DNA of 55,436 nt from Streptomyces sp. DI166. Its GTDB lineage: Bacteria > Actinomycetota > Actinomycetes > Streptomycetales > Streptomycetaceae. The position numbers and the translations under genes were made by a program. A model generated the notes under the pieces. The model was not told the DNA's origin. It did no database searches and saw nothing but the letters and a program-made list of their open reading frames with translations. The number at the start of each line of letters is the position of its first letter. The first letter of the stretch is position 1. Positions 18,508-26,927 of this stretch are shown piece by piece. Location: contig NZ_FLSP01000056.1 in NCBI RefSeq assembly GCF_900091315.1, forward strand, positions 1 through 55,436, written 5' to 3'.

Positions 18508-21015
18508 TCAGCTCTCCCGCGTCTGCTGCCTCACCCGCAACGCCCGTCCCAGGTCGTCGAGTTGGTCCACGAGCTTGCGGCGCAGCGCCGGGATCGGCTC
18601 GCCGTCGCGCAGGCACTCCTCGCCGAGCCGCAGGGTCTCCTCGTCCACGGCGTGCACCGGGAACGCCCAGCGGCCCAGCACGTCCGCGATGGCGGGCCCG
18701 CGCCGGGCGGCGACGGCGACCGCGTCGGCGTAGAACCGCGGCACGTACTGCTGTACGAGTTCGGCCTGTTCGGGCTGCCAGAAGCCCTGGGCGGTGGCGG
18801 TGAGGAGGTAGTTGGACAGGTCGTCCCCGCCGAACATCGCCTCCCAGGCGCGTGCCTTGGCCTCCGGGTTCGGCAGCGCGGCGCGGCAGCGGGCCGCGCC
18901 CTCCTGTCCGGTGGCGCTCGGGTCGCGTTCCAGTTCGGCGTCGATGGTCGTCTCGTCGGTGGCGCCGAGGACGGCGAGGCGGGACAGGATGCGCCAGCGC
19001 AGTTCCTGGTCGAGTTCGGGTCCGCCGGGCACGGTGCCGTCGGCGAGCCAGGAGGCGATGGGCTCGGGGTGCGCGGACACCTCGATGAGGTGGCGTACGG
19101 CGATCAGGCGGAGGCCGGGGTGGTCGCCGTCCTCGGTGCGGCGGATCAGGTCGCGGCAGAGGGCGGCGACCAGGGTGAGGGCGGCCGGGCGCTGTTCGGG
19201 GGTGAGGTAGCGGTTGGCGATCTGTGCGTCGGCGAAGCTCAGTACGCCCTGTACGAGGGCCAGGTCGGTCTCGTAGGGGAGGTGGGTGCGGGCCGTCTCC
19301 AGGTAGGCGGTGCCCGGGAGTTCACCGTCGCGGACGGTGTCCCGGAGCGCGTTCCAGACCACGGCGCGGGACAGCGGCTCGGGCAGTCCGGACAGGGCGG
19401 TGCGTACGCCCTCGAAGGACTCGGGGTCGAAGCGGACCTTGGCGTAGGAGAGGTCGCCGTCGTTGAGCAGGAGCAGGGCCGGACGCTTGCCGATGGGCTG
19501 CGGCTCGCTCTGCGGCACGTCGACGGCGATCCGCTCGCGCAGCACGAGCCGGCGGCGCTCGTCGGCGATGTCCAGGTCGTACAGGCCGACGGTGATGTGG
19601 TGCGGGCGGCTGCCGGTGCGCTCGACCTGGAGGGTGCAGGTGCCGTCGGTGCCGGGGGTGACGCGCGGGGTGAGGGTGTCGACGCCGGTGGTGCGCAGCC
19701 AGGCGTCGGCCCAGGCGTGTACGTCGCGGTGGGTGTGGGCGGCGAGGGAGTCGATGAAGTCGGCGAGGGTGGCGTTGCCGAAGCGGTGCCGTTCGAAGTG
19801 GGTGTTGATGCCGGCGAGGAAGTCCTTCTCGCCGAGCCAGGCGACGAGCTGGCGCAGTGCGGAGGCGCCCTTGGCGTAGGAGATGCCGTCGAAGTTCAGC
19901 AGCGCGGAGGCGGTGTCGTGGACGGCTTCGGGTGCGACGGGGTGGGTGGAGGGGCGCTGGTCGGCGTCGTAGCCCCAGCCCTTGCGGACGACTCCGAAGT
20001 CGGTCCAGGTGTCGGTGAAGCGGGTGGCCTCGGTGAGGGTCTGGTAGCCCATGTACTCGGCGAAGGACTCGTTGAGCCAGATGTCGTCCCACCAGCGCAG
20101 GGTGACGAGGTCGCCGAACCACATGTGGGCCATCTCGTGGGCGATGACCATGGCGCGGGTCTGCCGTTCGGTGTCGGTGACGGCGGAGCGGTAGACGAAT
20201 TCGTCGCGGAAGGTGACCAGCCCGGGGTTCTCCATGGCGCCGGCGTTGAACTCGGGGACGAATGCCTGGTCGTAGGAGTCGAAGGGGTAGGGCTCGGAGA
20301 ACTTCTCGTGGTAGCGGTCGTAGCACTGCCGGGTGATCTCGAAGAGTTCGTCGGCGTCCGCGTCGAGGTAGGGGGCGAGGGAGCGGCGGCAGTGGATGCC
20401 GAAGGGCAGTCCGCGGTGTTCGGTGGTGACCGAGTGCCAGGGTCCGGCGGCGACGGCGACGAGGTAGGTGGAGATCAGCGGGGTGGGCGCGGCGGTCCAG
20501 ACGCCGTCGCCGGTGTGCTCGGTGACGCCGTTGGCGAGGACCTTCCAGCCGTCGGGGGCCTGGACGGACAGTTCGAAGACGGACTTGAGGTCGGGCTGGT
20601 CGAAGGCGGCGAAGACGCGCTGCACGTCGTCCATGAACAGCTGGGTGTAGACGTAGGTCTCGCCGTCGCTGGGGTCGGTGAAGCGGTGCATGCCCTCGCC
20701 GGTGCGCGAGTAGCGCATGGTGGCCTCGACCCGCAGTTCGTGTTCGCCCGTGGTGAGGTTCTTCAGCGGCAGCCGGTTGCCGTCGAGGGTCTCCGGGTCC
20801 AGGGGCTGTCCGTCGAGGGTGACCGAGTGCAGCTGTGCGGGCTTGATCTCGACGAAGGTGTCCGCGTCGGCGCGCGTGGTGAACCTGATGACGGTGCGGG
20901 AGCCGAAGGTCTCGTCGCCGGTGGTCAGATCGAGGGCGATCGTGTAGCGGCTCACGTCGATGAGCTGGGCACGGGTCTGCGCTTCGTCGCGCGTCAGTAC
21001 GGACATGCAGGACAT
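18508..21015 (-). CDS. pepN: Aminopeptidase N (M1 family)
   Basis: Cytoplasmic zinc aminopeptidase that removes N-terminal residues from peptides. The 835-aa length and features are standard: GAMENPGLV substrate motif near residue 262, the zinc site HEMAHMWFGD near 296, and the third ligand Glu in WLNESFAEYMG 19 residues later. An ERAP1-like C-terminal helical domain fills the last 350 residues. It starts at ATG 21015; an ATG three codons in (21006) is an alternative. It reads toward the decarboxylase gene with an 86-bp gap. Confidence 0.95.
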   Translation of the reverse strand: MSCMSVLTRDEAQTRAQLIDVSRYTIALDLTTGDETFGSRTVIRFTTRADADTFVEIKPAQLHSVTLDGQPLDPETLDGNRLPLKNLTTGEHELRVEATMRYSRTGEGMHRFTDPSDGETYVYTQLFMDDVQRVFAAFDQPDLKSVFELSVQAPDGWKVLANGVTEHTGDGVWTAAPTPLISTYLVAVAAGPWHSVTTEHRGLPFGIHCRRSLAPYLDADADELFEITRQCYDRYHEKFSEPYPFDSYDQAFVPEFNAGAMENPGLVTFRDEFVYRSAVTDTERQTRAMVIAHEMAHMWFGDLVTLRWWDDIWLNESFAEYMGYQTLTEATRFTDTWTDFGVVRKGWGYDADQRPSTHPVAPEAVHDTASALLNFDGISYAKGASALRQLVAWLGEKDFLAGINTHFERHRFGNATLADFIDSLAAHTHRDVHAWADAWLRTTGVDTLTPRVTPGTDGTCTLQVERTGSRPHHITVGLYDLDIADERRRLVLRERIAVDVPQSEPQPIGKRPALLLLNDGDLSYAKVRFDPESFEGVRTALSGLPEPLSRAVVWNALRDTVRDGELPGTAYLETARTHLPYETDLALVQGVLSFADAQIANRYLTPEQRPAALTLVAALCRDLIRRTEDGDHPGLRLIAVRHLIEVSAHPEPIASWLADGTVPGGPELDQELRWRILSRLAVLGATDETTIDAELERDPSATGQEGAARCRAALPNPEAKARAWEAMFGGDDLSNYLLTATAQGFWQPEQAELVQQYVPRFYADAVAVAARRGPAIADVLGRWAFPVHAVDEETLRLGEECLRDGEPIPALRRKLVDQLDDLGRALRVRQQTRES

Positions 21016-21062
21016 GCTGCCTGATGGCGGTGGGATGGCACAGAGGCGGATCGGTACGCGCC

Positions 21063-21596
21063 CTATGTCCGGTCTCGCGCCGGGTGTGCGCCGGAGGTGT
21101 CGCGCTGCGGCGGGACGCGCGTGTCGGGGTGGGGCAGTACGGGGGTGTCGGGGTCGTTCCGGTCCTTGACCAGGGCGCGCAGGGCGCGGACCTCGTGTTC
21201 GAGGTCGCGCTGGCGGCGGTGGGCGTCGTAGAGGTAGCGGACCTTGGTGCGTAAGGCCCAGGGGTCGATGGGTTTCGTCACCAGGTCGGCGACGCCGAGG
21301 CCGAAGGCGGCGGAGGTCAGTTCCTGGTCGGCGCCGAACCCGGTCAGGAGAATGACCGGAATGTGCTGGGTCTGTTCCACGCGGCGCATGTACCGCACCA
21401 CGTCCAGGCCGTCGACGCCGGGCATCCGTACGTCCAGCAGCAGGAGTCCGACGTGTCCGCGCAGGACCTGCTTGAGCGCCTCGTCGCCGGTGGTGGCGCG
21501 GCTGATCCGGTGGCCCAGCGGGGCCAGGGCGCTCTCCAGGGCGTACAGCGTGTCCCGGTGGTCGTCGACGATGAGGATCTTCGCATCCGGCGGCAT
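21063..21596 (-). CDS. Stand-alone response-regulator receiver protein
   Basis: A 177-aa protein. A single receiver domain spans residues 4-125 (ILIVDDHRDTLYAL, phospho-Asp in LLLLDVRMPG, LLTGF and VTKPIDPWALR). A coiled-coil-like arm rich in Arg/Glu follows (YDAHRRQRDLEHEVRALRALV) and then a Pro/Asp/Thr-rich tail. There is no DNA-binding or enzymatic output domain, so it may act by protein contact. I chose ATG 21596 (MPPDAKILIVDD); the frame extends to 21680 with little conserved look. No histidine kinase is adjacent. Confidence 0.83.
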   Translation of the reverse strand: MPPDAKILIVDDHRDTLYALESALAPLGHRISRATTGDEALKQVLRGHVGLLLLDVRMPGVDGLDVVRYMRRVEQTQHIPVILLTGFGADQELTSAAFGLGVADLVTKPIDPWALRTKVRYLYDAHRRQRDLEHEVRALRALVKDRNDPDTPVLPHPDTRVPPQRDTSGAHPARDRT

Positions 21597-21737
21597 GGCC
21601 CGACGTCCCTCCCGCATGGGACTACCAGCTGGTGTCCGTGGGGCTGACGGGCTGTGCCCGTCGGCTGACAACGAGTGCACAGCGCAGCATGCCCCGTGGG
21701 GGCGGCCGGTGTCACCTCCCGGGAGGGCGCGGGGGCG

Positions 21738-22088
21738 TCAGTTCGCCGTGGGCGCAGCGCCGCCGACGGTGTCCTCCGCGATGCGCTCGTGGTGTCTGAT
21801 CACCTCGGCGATGATGAAGTTCAGGAACTTCTCGGCGAAGGCCGGGTCGAGCTTGGCGTTCTCGGCGAGTGTGCGCAGCCGGGCGATCTGCCGGGCCTCG
21901 CGGGCCGGGTCGGCGGGCGGCAGCTGGTGGACGGCCTTGAGGTGTCCGACCTGCTGGGTGCACTTGAACCGTTCGGCGAGCATGTGGACGACGGCCGCGT
22001 CGATGTTGTCGATGCTGTCGCGCAGCCGCGCCAGTTCTTCGCGGACGGCGGGGTCGACGTCACCGGTTCCGTTGTTGCTGGTGGTCAT
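21738..22088 (-). CDS. Chorismate mutase, AroQ type
   Basis: A 116-aa all-helical chorismate mutase that would convert chorismate to prephenate for Phe/Tyr synthesis. The AroQ features are visible: ELARLRDSIDNIDAAVVHMLAERF (helix 1, with the active-site Arg), a conserved Lys in HLKAVH, and REARQIARLRTLAENAKLDPAFAEKF leading into the last helix IIAEVIRHHERI. The ATG is at 22088. It lies just downstream of the AraC-type gene on the same strand, 11 bp away, so co-transcription is likely though a functional link is unclear. Confidence 0.9.
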   Translation of the reverse strand: MTTSNNGTGDVDPAVREELARLRDSIDNIDAAVVHMLAERFKCTQQVGHLKAVHQLPPADPAREARQIARLRTLAENAKLDPAFAEKFLNFIIAEVIRHHERIAEDTVGGAAPTAN

Positions 22089-22099
22089 GGGCGAGAAGC

Positions 22100-22990
22100 C
22101 TACGGTCTGCGAGGTCCGGCGATCATCGGGGGATCGTCCGGATCCGGTACCCGGTCGCTGTAGCCGCCGGGGACGGCGCGGGCCTGCTGGGCGCGGAAGC
22201 GGACGGGGGGCATGCCGGTGCGGCGGGTGAACAGGCGGGAGAAGTAGGCCGGATCGTCGTAGCCGACGCGGCGGGCGACGGCGGCGACGGGCAGTTCGGT
22301 GGTGGCGAGGAGTTCCTTGGCCCGGCCGAGGCGGATGCCGAGCAGGTAGTCCTTGGGGCTGCATCCGGCGCCGCGGCGGACGGCGGTGCGCAGTTCGGCC
22401 GGGGTCATGCCGTGCTTGGCGGCGTGGTCGGCGACGGTCATGGGGGTGCAGGCGTCGTGGGCGAGGGCCTTGAGGACGGGGTCGCCGTCGGGGGCGAGGT
22501 CGGCGCGGGCGCGGCGCAGGGTCACCAGCAGTTCGTGGACGGCGGCCGCGGTCTCGACCTCCAGCAGCGGGTTGTCGCGGCGTGCGGCGCGCGCGATGCG
22601 GGCGACGACTCCGCGCGGGGCGGCGGCTTCGGTGAGGGGTACGACGGGGCGGTCGGGTTCGATGTAGCCGAGTTCGGTGTAGGGGGCGGTGGCGGGGCCG
22701 GTGAAGTCGACGAAGGCCTCGTCCCAGCCGGTTTCCGGGTCGGGGGCGTAGTGGTGCGGGACGCCGGGGGTGAGCCAGAGCAGGGCGGGTGCGGTGACGG
22801 GGGTGCGGCGGCCGTCGGGGGTGGCGTACCAGCCGGTTCCGGCGCTGATGACGACGGCGACGTGGTGGTCGAGGGTGCGTGGTCCGACGGTGGGCAGGGC
22901 GCCGTGCTGGAGGCCGACGCCGAGGCAGACCAGGCCGAGGCGGTGGTGGGCGGGTCCGGGTGTGAGGAACCGCATCCAGGTCCGGTACAC
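22100..22990 (-). CDS. AraC-family transcriptional regulator
   Basis: A 296-aa regulator with an N-terminal cupin-type sensing domain (about residues 15-115) and a C-terminal double HTH. The second HTH is the better conserved: VAAVARRVGYDDPAYFSRLFTRRTGMPPVRFR, a textbook AraC signature. I chose the GTG at 22990 because AGGAGG lies 8 nt upstream; an ATG at 22975 is also in frame. It is divergent from a GH35 beta-galactosidase gene 108 bp away, which it probably controls in response to a sugar. Two GTCCA direct repeats 21 bp apart lie between them. Confidence 0.9.
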   Translation of the reverse strand: MYRTWMRFLTPGPAHHRLGLVCLGVGLQHGALPTVGPRTLDHHVAVVISAGTGWYATPDGRRTPVTAPALLWLTPGVPHHYAPDPETGWDEAFVDFTGPATAPYTELGYIEPDRPVVPLTEAAAPRGVVARIARAARRDNPLLEVETAAAVHELLVTLRRARADLAPDGDPVLKALAHDACTPMTVADHAAKHGMTPAELRTAVRRGAGCSPKDYLLGIRLGRAKELLATTELPVAAVARRVGYDDPAYFSRLFTRRTGMPPVRFRAQQARAVPGGYSDRVPDPDDPPMIAGPRRP

Positions 22991-23035
22991 CGGCGCTCCC
23001 TCCTGTCCCCGTCGTCGGTCCGTCGCTGTCACTTC

Positions 23036-23067
23036 GGTCCAAGCAGCGCCGATCTTTGTCCATGGAC
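23036..23067. promoter_or_regulatory. Possible AraC-type operator between regulator and beta-galactosidase
   Basis: GTCCA occurs as a direct repeat at 23037-23041 and 23058-23062, exactly 21 bp (two helical turns) apart, the usual geometry for AraC half-sites. The second copy sits in the 10-bp palindrome GTCCATGGAC (23058-23067), 31 bp before the beta-galactosidase start. Confidence 0.4.
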
Positions 23068-23098
23068 CCGGCCGCCGCCAGGGGTGAGGGTGGCGGGC

Positions 23099-24832
23099 AT
23101 GAGCGAGTTCACCGTGGGGGACACCGATTTCCTGCTGGACGGGCGGCCGGTGCGGCTGCTGTCGGGGGCGCTGCACTATTTCCGGGTGCACGAGGCGCAG
23201 TGGGGGCACCGGCTGCGGATGCTGCGGGCGATGGGCCTGAACTGCGTGGAGACGTACGTGCCGTGGAACCGTCACGAGCCCCGGCCGGGCGGGTTCCGGG
23301 ACGTGGCGGCCCTCGGCCGTTTCCTGGACGCGGCCGCGGAGGCGGGTCTGTGGGCGATCGTGCGGCCCGGCCCGTACATCTGCGCCGAGTGGGAGAACGG
23401 CGGGCTGCCGCACTGGGTGCCGGGCCGGGCACGCACGCGTGACGGGCGTTTCGTGGCGGCTGTGGAGGCGTGGTTCGCCCGGCTGCTGCCGCAGGTGGTG
23501 TCCCGGCAGATCGACCGGGGCGGCCCGGTGGTCCTGGTGCAGGTGGAGAACGAGTACGGCAGCTACGGCTCCGATGCCCGCTACCTGGCCGGGCTGGCGG
23601 AGCTGCTGCGCGCGCTGGGGGTCACGGTGCCGCTGTTCACCTCGGACGGTCCGGAGGACCACATGCTCACCGGCGGCTCGGTGCCCGGCGTGCTGGCGAC
23701 GGTGAATTTCGGCTCCCACGCGCGGGAGGCGTTCCGGACGCTGCGCGCGCACCGGCCGGACGGCCCGCTGATGTGCATGGAGTTCTGGTGCGGCTGGTTC
23801 GACCACTGGGGCGCCGAGCACGTCGTACGGGATCCCGCGGACGCGGCCAAGGCGTTGCGGGAGGTCCTGGGGTGCGGGGCCTCGGTGAACCTGTACATGG
23901 CGCACGGCGGCACCAGTTTCGCCGGCTGGGCGGGCGCCAACCGGGGCGGCGAGCTGCACGACGGGCCGCTGGAGCCGGATGTGACGTCCTACGACTACGA
24001 CGCGCCGGTGGACGAGGCCGGGCGCCCCACGCCGAAGTTCTGGGCCTTCCGCGAGGTCCTCGCCGAGTACGCCGGGGGCCCGCTCCCCGAGCCCCCTCCC
24101 CCGCCCGCTCCGCTCGCCGGGGGCGGCGAGGCGGTACTGACCGCCTGGGCGCCCCTGGAGGCCGTCCTGGAGGCGTGCGGGGGCCCGGAGGTGTCCGGGC
24201 CGGTGCCGCCGACGTTCGAGGAGCTGGACGTCGACCGGGGCCTGGTGCGCTACGAGGTGACCGTGCCGGGGCCGCGGCGCCCGTACCCGCTGACCGTGCG
24301 CGGGCTGCGGGATCTGGCGGTGGTGTACGTCGACGGGGAGCGGGCCGGGGTGCTCACCGAGGAGGAACCGCGGCTGAGGGAGCCGGTCGCGGGGCACGCG
24401 CGCGTGGAGCTGTGGGTGGAGTCCCTGGGCCGGGTGAACTACGGGCCGCGCTGCGGGGAGGCCAAGGGGATCACCGGGGGGATCCTGCACGAGCGGCAGT
24501 ATCTGCACGACGTACGCGCGCGTGGGCTGCGCCTCGACGACCTGGAGGAGGTGTCGGCGGTGCCGTTCGGGGCGCCGGACGGATCGGGGGCGCGCGGGCT
24601 GTACCGGGGGACGGTGACCGTGCGGGGCGCCGGGGACGCGCTGCTGGAACTGCCGGGCTGGACGCGGGGGTTCGTGTGGCTGAACGGCTTCAACCTGGGC
24701 CGCTACTGGTCGGCGGGACCGCAGCGGGCGCTGTTCGTGCCGGGGCCGGTGCTGGTCGAGGGGGAGAACGAGATCCGGGTGCTGGAGCTGGAGGGCGCCT
24801 CGGGGCGGGCGCCGGTGCTGAGAAGCGTGTGA
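23099..24832 (+). CDS. Beta-galactosidase, GH35
   Basis: A 577-aa retaining beta-galactosidase. The GH35 signature RPGPYICAEWENGGLP lies near residue 86, the acid/base Glu is in VQVENEYGSYG near 151, and the nucleophile Glu in CMEFWCGWFDHWG near 224. A TIM barrel fills the first 330 residues and jelly-roll domains follow. No signal peptide is seen, so it is probably cytoplasmic and acts on imported galactosides. I chose ATG 23099 (MSEFTVGD) with GAGGGT upstream; the frame stays open far upstream only because of GC bias. It is divergent from its likely AraC regulator. Confidence 0.93.
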   Translation: MSEFTVGDTDFLLDGRPVRLLSGALHYFRVHEAQWGHRLRMLRAMGLNCVETYVPWNRHEPRPGGFRDVAALGRFLDAAAEAGLWAIVRPGPYICAEWENGGLPHWVPGRARTRDGRFVAAVEAWFARLLPQVVSRQIDRGGPVVLVQVENEYGSYGSDARYLAGLAELLRALGVTVPLFTSDGPEDHMLTGGSVPGVLATVNFGSHAREAFRTLRAHRPDGPLMCMEFWCGWFDHWGAEHVVRDPADAAKALREVLGCGASVNLYMAHGGTSFAGWAGANRGGELHDGPLEPDVTSYDYDAPVDEAGRPTPKFWAFREVLAEYAGGPLPEPPPPPAPLAGGGEAVLTAWAPLEAVLEACGGPEVSGPVPPTFEELDVDRGLVRYEVTVPGPRRPYPLTVRGLRDLAVVYVDGERAGVLTEEEPRLREPVAGHARVELWVESLGRVNYGPRCGEAKGITGGILHERQYLHDVRARGLRLDDLEEVSAVPFGAPDGSGARGLYRGTVTVRGAGDALLELPGWTRGFVWLNGFNLGRYWSAGPQRALFVPGPVLVEGENEIRVLELEGASGRAPVLRSV

Positions 24833-24867
24833 GCCGCACGCCCTCACCGTCGGGGAGGGCGTGCGGC
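24833..24867. terminator. Bidirectional terminator between beta-galactosidase and trypsin genes
   Basis: A perfect 13-bp stem, GCCGCACGCCCTC (24833-24845) with GAGGGCGTGCGGC (24855-24867) and a 9-nt loop, begins at the base after the beta-galactosidase stop. The trypsin gene ends 28 bp further on, on the other strand. Confidence 0.82.
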
Positions 24868-24895
24868 CCGGGCCGTTCACATACGGCCGCCCGGC

Positions 24896-25663
24896 TCAGA
24901 GAGACGCGGCGGCGCGGGCTATGTCGTCGGCGAACGTGCTCACCTCGGTGTAGATGCCGGGGGCACCCGCGCGGGCGCAGCCGTCGCCCCAGCTGACGAT
25001 GCCGACCTGGATCCACTTGCCCTTGTCGTCCTTGCGGAACATCGGGCCGCCGGAGTCGCCCTGGCAGGCGTCGACGCTGCCGCGCATCCAGCCGGCGCAG
25101 ATCTCCTCCTTGGAGATCAGGCGGTTGCCGTAGTGGCGCTTGCACACGCGGTCGGCGACGAACGGCACGGTGGCCTTGCGCATCTTCGTGGTGCCGGTGC
25201 CGGCGCCCTCGCGGGTGTCGCCCCAGCCGGCGATCGTGAACATGCCGCGGTTGTAGCGGTTGGTGGTCGCGATCTTCAGCGTGGGCTTGTCGATCGGCTT
25301 GGCGAGCTTGATCAGCGCCCAGTCCTTGCCGAAGCCGTCGTAGCCGGGGGCCACCTTGACCTTCTTCGACTTGACCTTGATGGCCGAGGACGAGTTCAGG
25401 TCGCTGACACCCGCGGTGACGGTGATGCGGTTGTTGCTGCCGGAGCCGGGCATGCAGTGCGCGGCCGTCAGCACGATGTCCTTCTTGTAGAGCGCCCCGC
25501 CGCAGCCCATCGACAGATGGACCATGAACGGGAACTCGCTCTGTGCCGCGGGCGTTCCTCCGACGATGCGGGTGTCCGCGGCCTGCGCGGCGCTCACGGG
25601 CTGGAGGGAGGCCACGGCGAGAGCGACTGCACCGAAGGCGGCGACTCTCTTGACCATGGTCAT
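24896..25663 (-). CDS. Secreted trypsin-like serine protease
   Basis: Exported S1A protease very like S. griseus trypsin. A Sec signal peptide (MTMVKRVAAFGAVALAVASL) is followed by a short propeptide and the mature N-terminus RIVGG. The catalytic triad is clear: His in LTAAHC, Asp in DWALIKL, Ser in CQGDSGGP. An Asp six residues before the Ser (SVDACQGDSGGP) gives trypsin specificity for Arg/Lys. Six Cys are positioned for three disulfides. The start is ATG 25663; a GTG at 25699 with AAAGGA only 3 nt upstream would add 12 residues. Confidence 0.93.
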   Translation of the reverse strand: MTMVKRVAAFGAVALAVASLQPVSAAQAADTRIVGGTPAAQSEFPFMVHLSMGCGGALYKKDIVLTAAHCMPGSGSNNRITVTAGVSDLNSSSAIKVKSKKVKVAPGYDGFGKDWALIKLAKPIDKPTLKIATTNRYNRGMFTIAGWGDTREGAGTGTTKMRKATVPFVADRVCKRHYGNRLISKEEICAGWMRGSVDACQGDSGGPMFRKDDKGKWIQVGIVSWGDGCARAGAPGIYTEVSTFADDIARAAASL

Positions 25664-25857
25664 GCCGCTGCTTCTGGTGGTCGGTTTATGGGTCAACACA
25701 TGTCCTTTCGTGGGGCGTTGGGCGGCCGCAGTATGAGGATGGAGAGGGGATCATGACAAGGACGGATCTCACGTACCGGAGAGGGAACCCGAGCGCGGAA
25801 ATATCCCTCACATCCCCGTAGAGTGGAATCGGGTTCAGGCGTCTTGGGGGTTCGGAC

Positions 25858-26742
25858 GTGGCGAACGGCGGACCGGTCGAGCACGGCTACCCTCACCTGG
25901 AGACGGTGCGGGCGGCGATCACCGCGCTGTACAAGCGGCTGTCCTACGACACGATCCAGACGTTCTCCACCAGCGTGGTCCCCGCTGATGTCGCCTTCTG
26001 CGACAGCGACGACCTGCATCTGGGGGCCCAGCGGGTGGCCCGGGAACTGGTCCGGCACTACCGGCTCCCGGACGCGCGGATCATCGTCAGCTTCCGTGAG
26101 ATGACGCATGCGGCGAACGTCGAACTCACCGCGGGGCCCGAGTACTTCGTGGAGCTGAACGACCGGTTCCGGACGCATCGGCGGGACATCGGGGCGGCGC
26201 TGGCGCACGAGATCATGCATGTGTATCTGCACCGGCTGGACCTCGCGTTCCCGGGCACGCGGGAGAACGAGATCCTCACGGATACGGCGACGACGTATCT
26301 GGGCGCGGGGTGGCTGCTGCTGGACGCGTACCGGGAGGACGGGGCGTCCTCGCAGAAGCTGGGGTACCTCACGCCGGAGGAGTTCGGGTACGTGCTGGGG
26401 AAGCGGGCGCTGGTGTTCGGTGAGGACCCGTCGGTGTGGTTCACCAGTGCGCAGGCGTACACGGCGTACGAGAAAGGGCTGGCGGTGGCTCGGCGGGACG
26501 CGCAGCAGCCTCCGCTGACGGCTGCCGGGTGGGCGGGGCGGCGGCGGTATGCGCGGGATCGGCGGCATGGGGGTGGGGCGGGGCCGGGGGTGCCGTACGC
26601 GTTCGCCGCCGGGCCGGACGGTGGGGGGTTGCGGGTGTCGTTTCCCTGTCCTACGTGTCATCAGCGGATTCGGGTGCCGGTGAAGGGGAGGGTGCGGGCG
26701 CGGTGTGGGCTCTGCCGGACGGTGCTGGAGTGTGACACGTAG
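25858..26742 (+). CDS. Uncharacterised zincin-like protein with C-terminal zinc ribbon
   Basis: A 294-aa protein I do not recognise. HEIMHVYLHRL near residue 117 is an HExxH zinc-protease motif, and ENEILTDTATTYLG about 20 residues later could give the third ligand. No signal peptide or membrane segment is seen, so it is probably cytoplasmic. A Gly/Arg-rich linker (about 220-250) leads to a C-terminal ribbon with CPTC and CGLC pairs near residues 263 and 284. The GTG start has GGGGG upstream. The layout recalls eukaryotic DA1-like peptidases with a separate zinc module, but that is only a loose resemblance. Confidence 0.7.
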   Translation: MANGGPVEHGYPHLETVRAAITALYKRLSYDTIQTFSTSVVPADVAFCDSDDLHLGAQRVARELVRHYRLPDARIIVSFREMTHAANVELTAGPEYFVELNDRFRTHRRDIGAALAHEIMHVYLHRLDLAFPGTRENEILTDTATTYLGAGWLLLDAYREDGASSQKLGYLTPEEFGYVLGKRALVFGEDPSVWFTSAQAYTAYEKGLAVARRDAQQPPLTAAGWAGRRRYARDRRHGGGAGPGVPYAFAAGPDGGGLRVSFPCPTCHQRIRVPVKGRVRARCGLCRTVLECDT

Positions 26743-26782
26743 GGGGTTTTCGCCCCCGCCGCCCCTGCCCGTTCCCCTCCCC

Positions 26783-26833
26783 AGGGGCTTCGCCCCTTCG
26801 ACCCCACCAGGGGGCTCCGGCTCCGCCCCCTGG
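26783..26833. terminator. Paired hairpins between convergent genes
   Basis: AGGGGC-TTC-GCCCCT (26783-26797) and the perfect 9-bp stem CCAGGGGGC (26807-26815) with GCCCCCTGG (26825-26833) lie between the zincin gene and the SIMPL gene, which end toward each other. They probably terminate both transcripts. Confidence 0.65.
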
Positions 26834-26855
26834 ACCCTCGTCGGCCCTGAACGGG

Positions 26856-26883
26856 CCTCGTCCTCAAACGCCGGACGGGCTGG
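26856..26883 (-). repeat. Dispersed streptomycete intergenic repeat, copy A
   Basis: On the minus strand this reads CCAGCCCGTCCGGCGTTTG followed by AGGACGAGG. The same sequence recurs at 55283-55312 and 55343-55372, and a partial copy follows at about 26907-26921 (CCGGACGGGCTGG on the plus strand). It matches a repeat I recall between many Streptomyces genes. Confidence 0.75.
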
Positions 26884-26927
26884 AATTCCTGGCCTGTGTT
26901 CTCAGGTGCCGGACGGGCTGGAAGTTC

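Noticed and set aside
18442..21024. 860-codon plus-strand frame opposite pepN
   Set aside because: Shadow of pepN with Gly/Val/Glu-rich translation and no domain; pepN has its full zinc motif.
22100..24880. 926-codon minus-strand frame covering the AraC and beta-galactosidase genes
   Set aside because: Only its last 296 codons are the AraC regulator; the rest is antisense to GH35 and lacks a start with a ribosome site.
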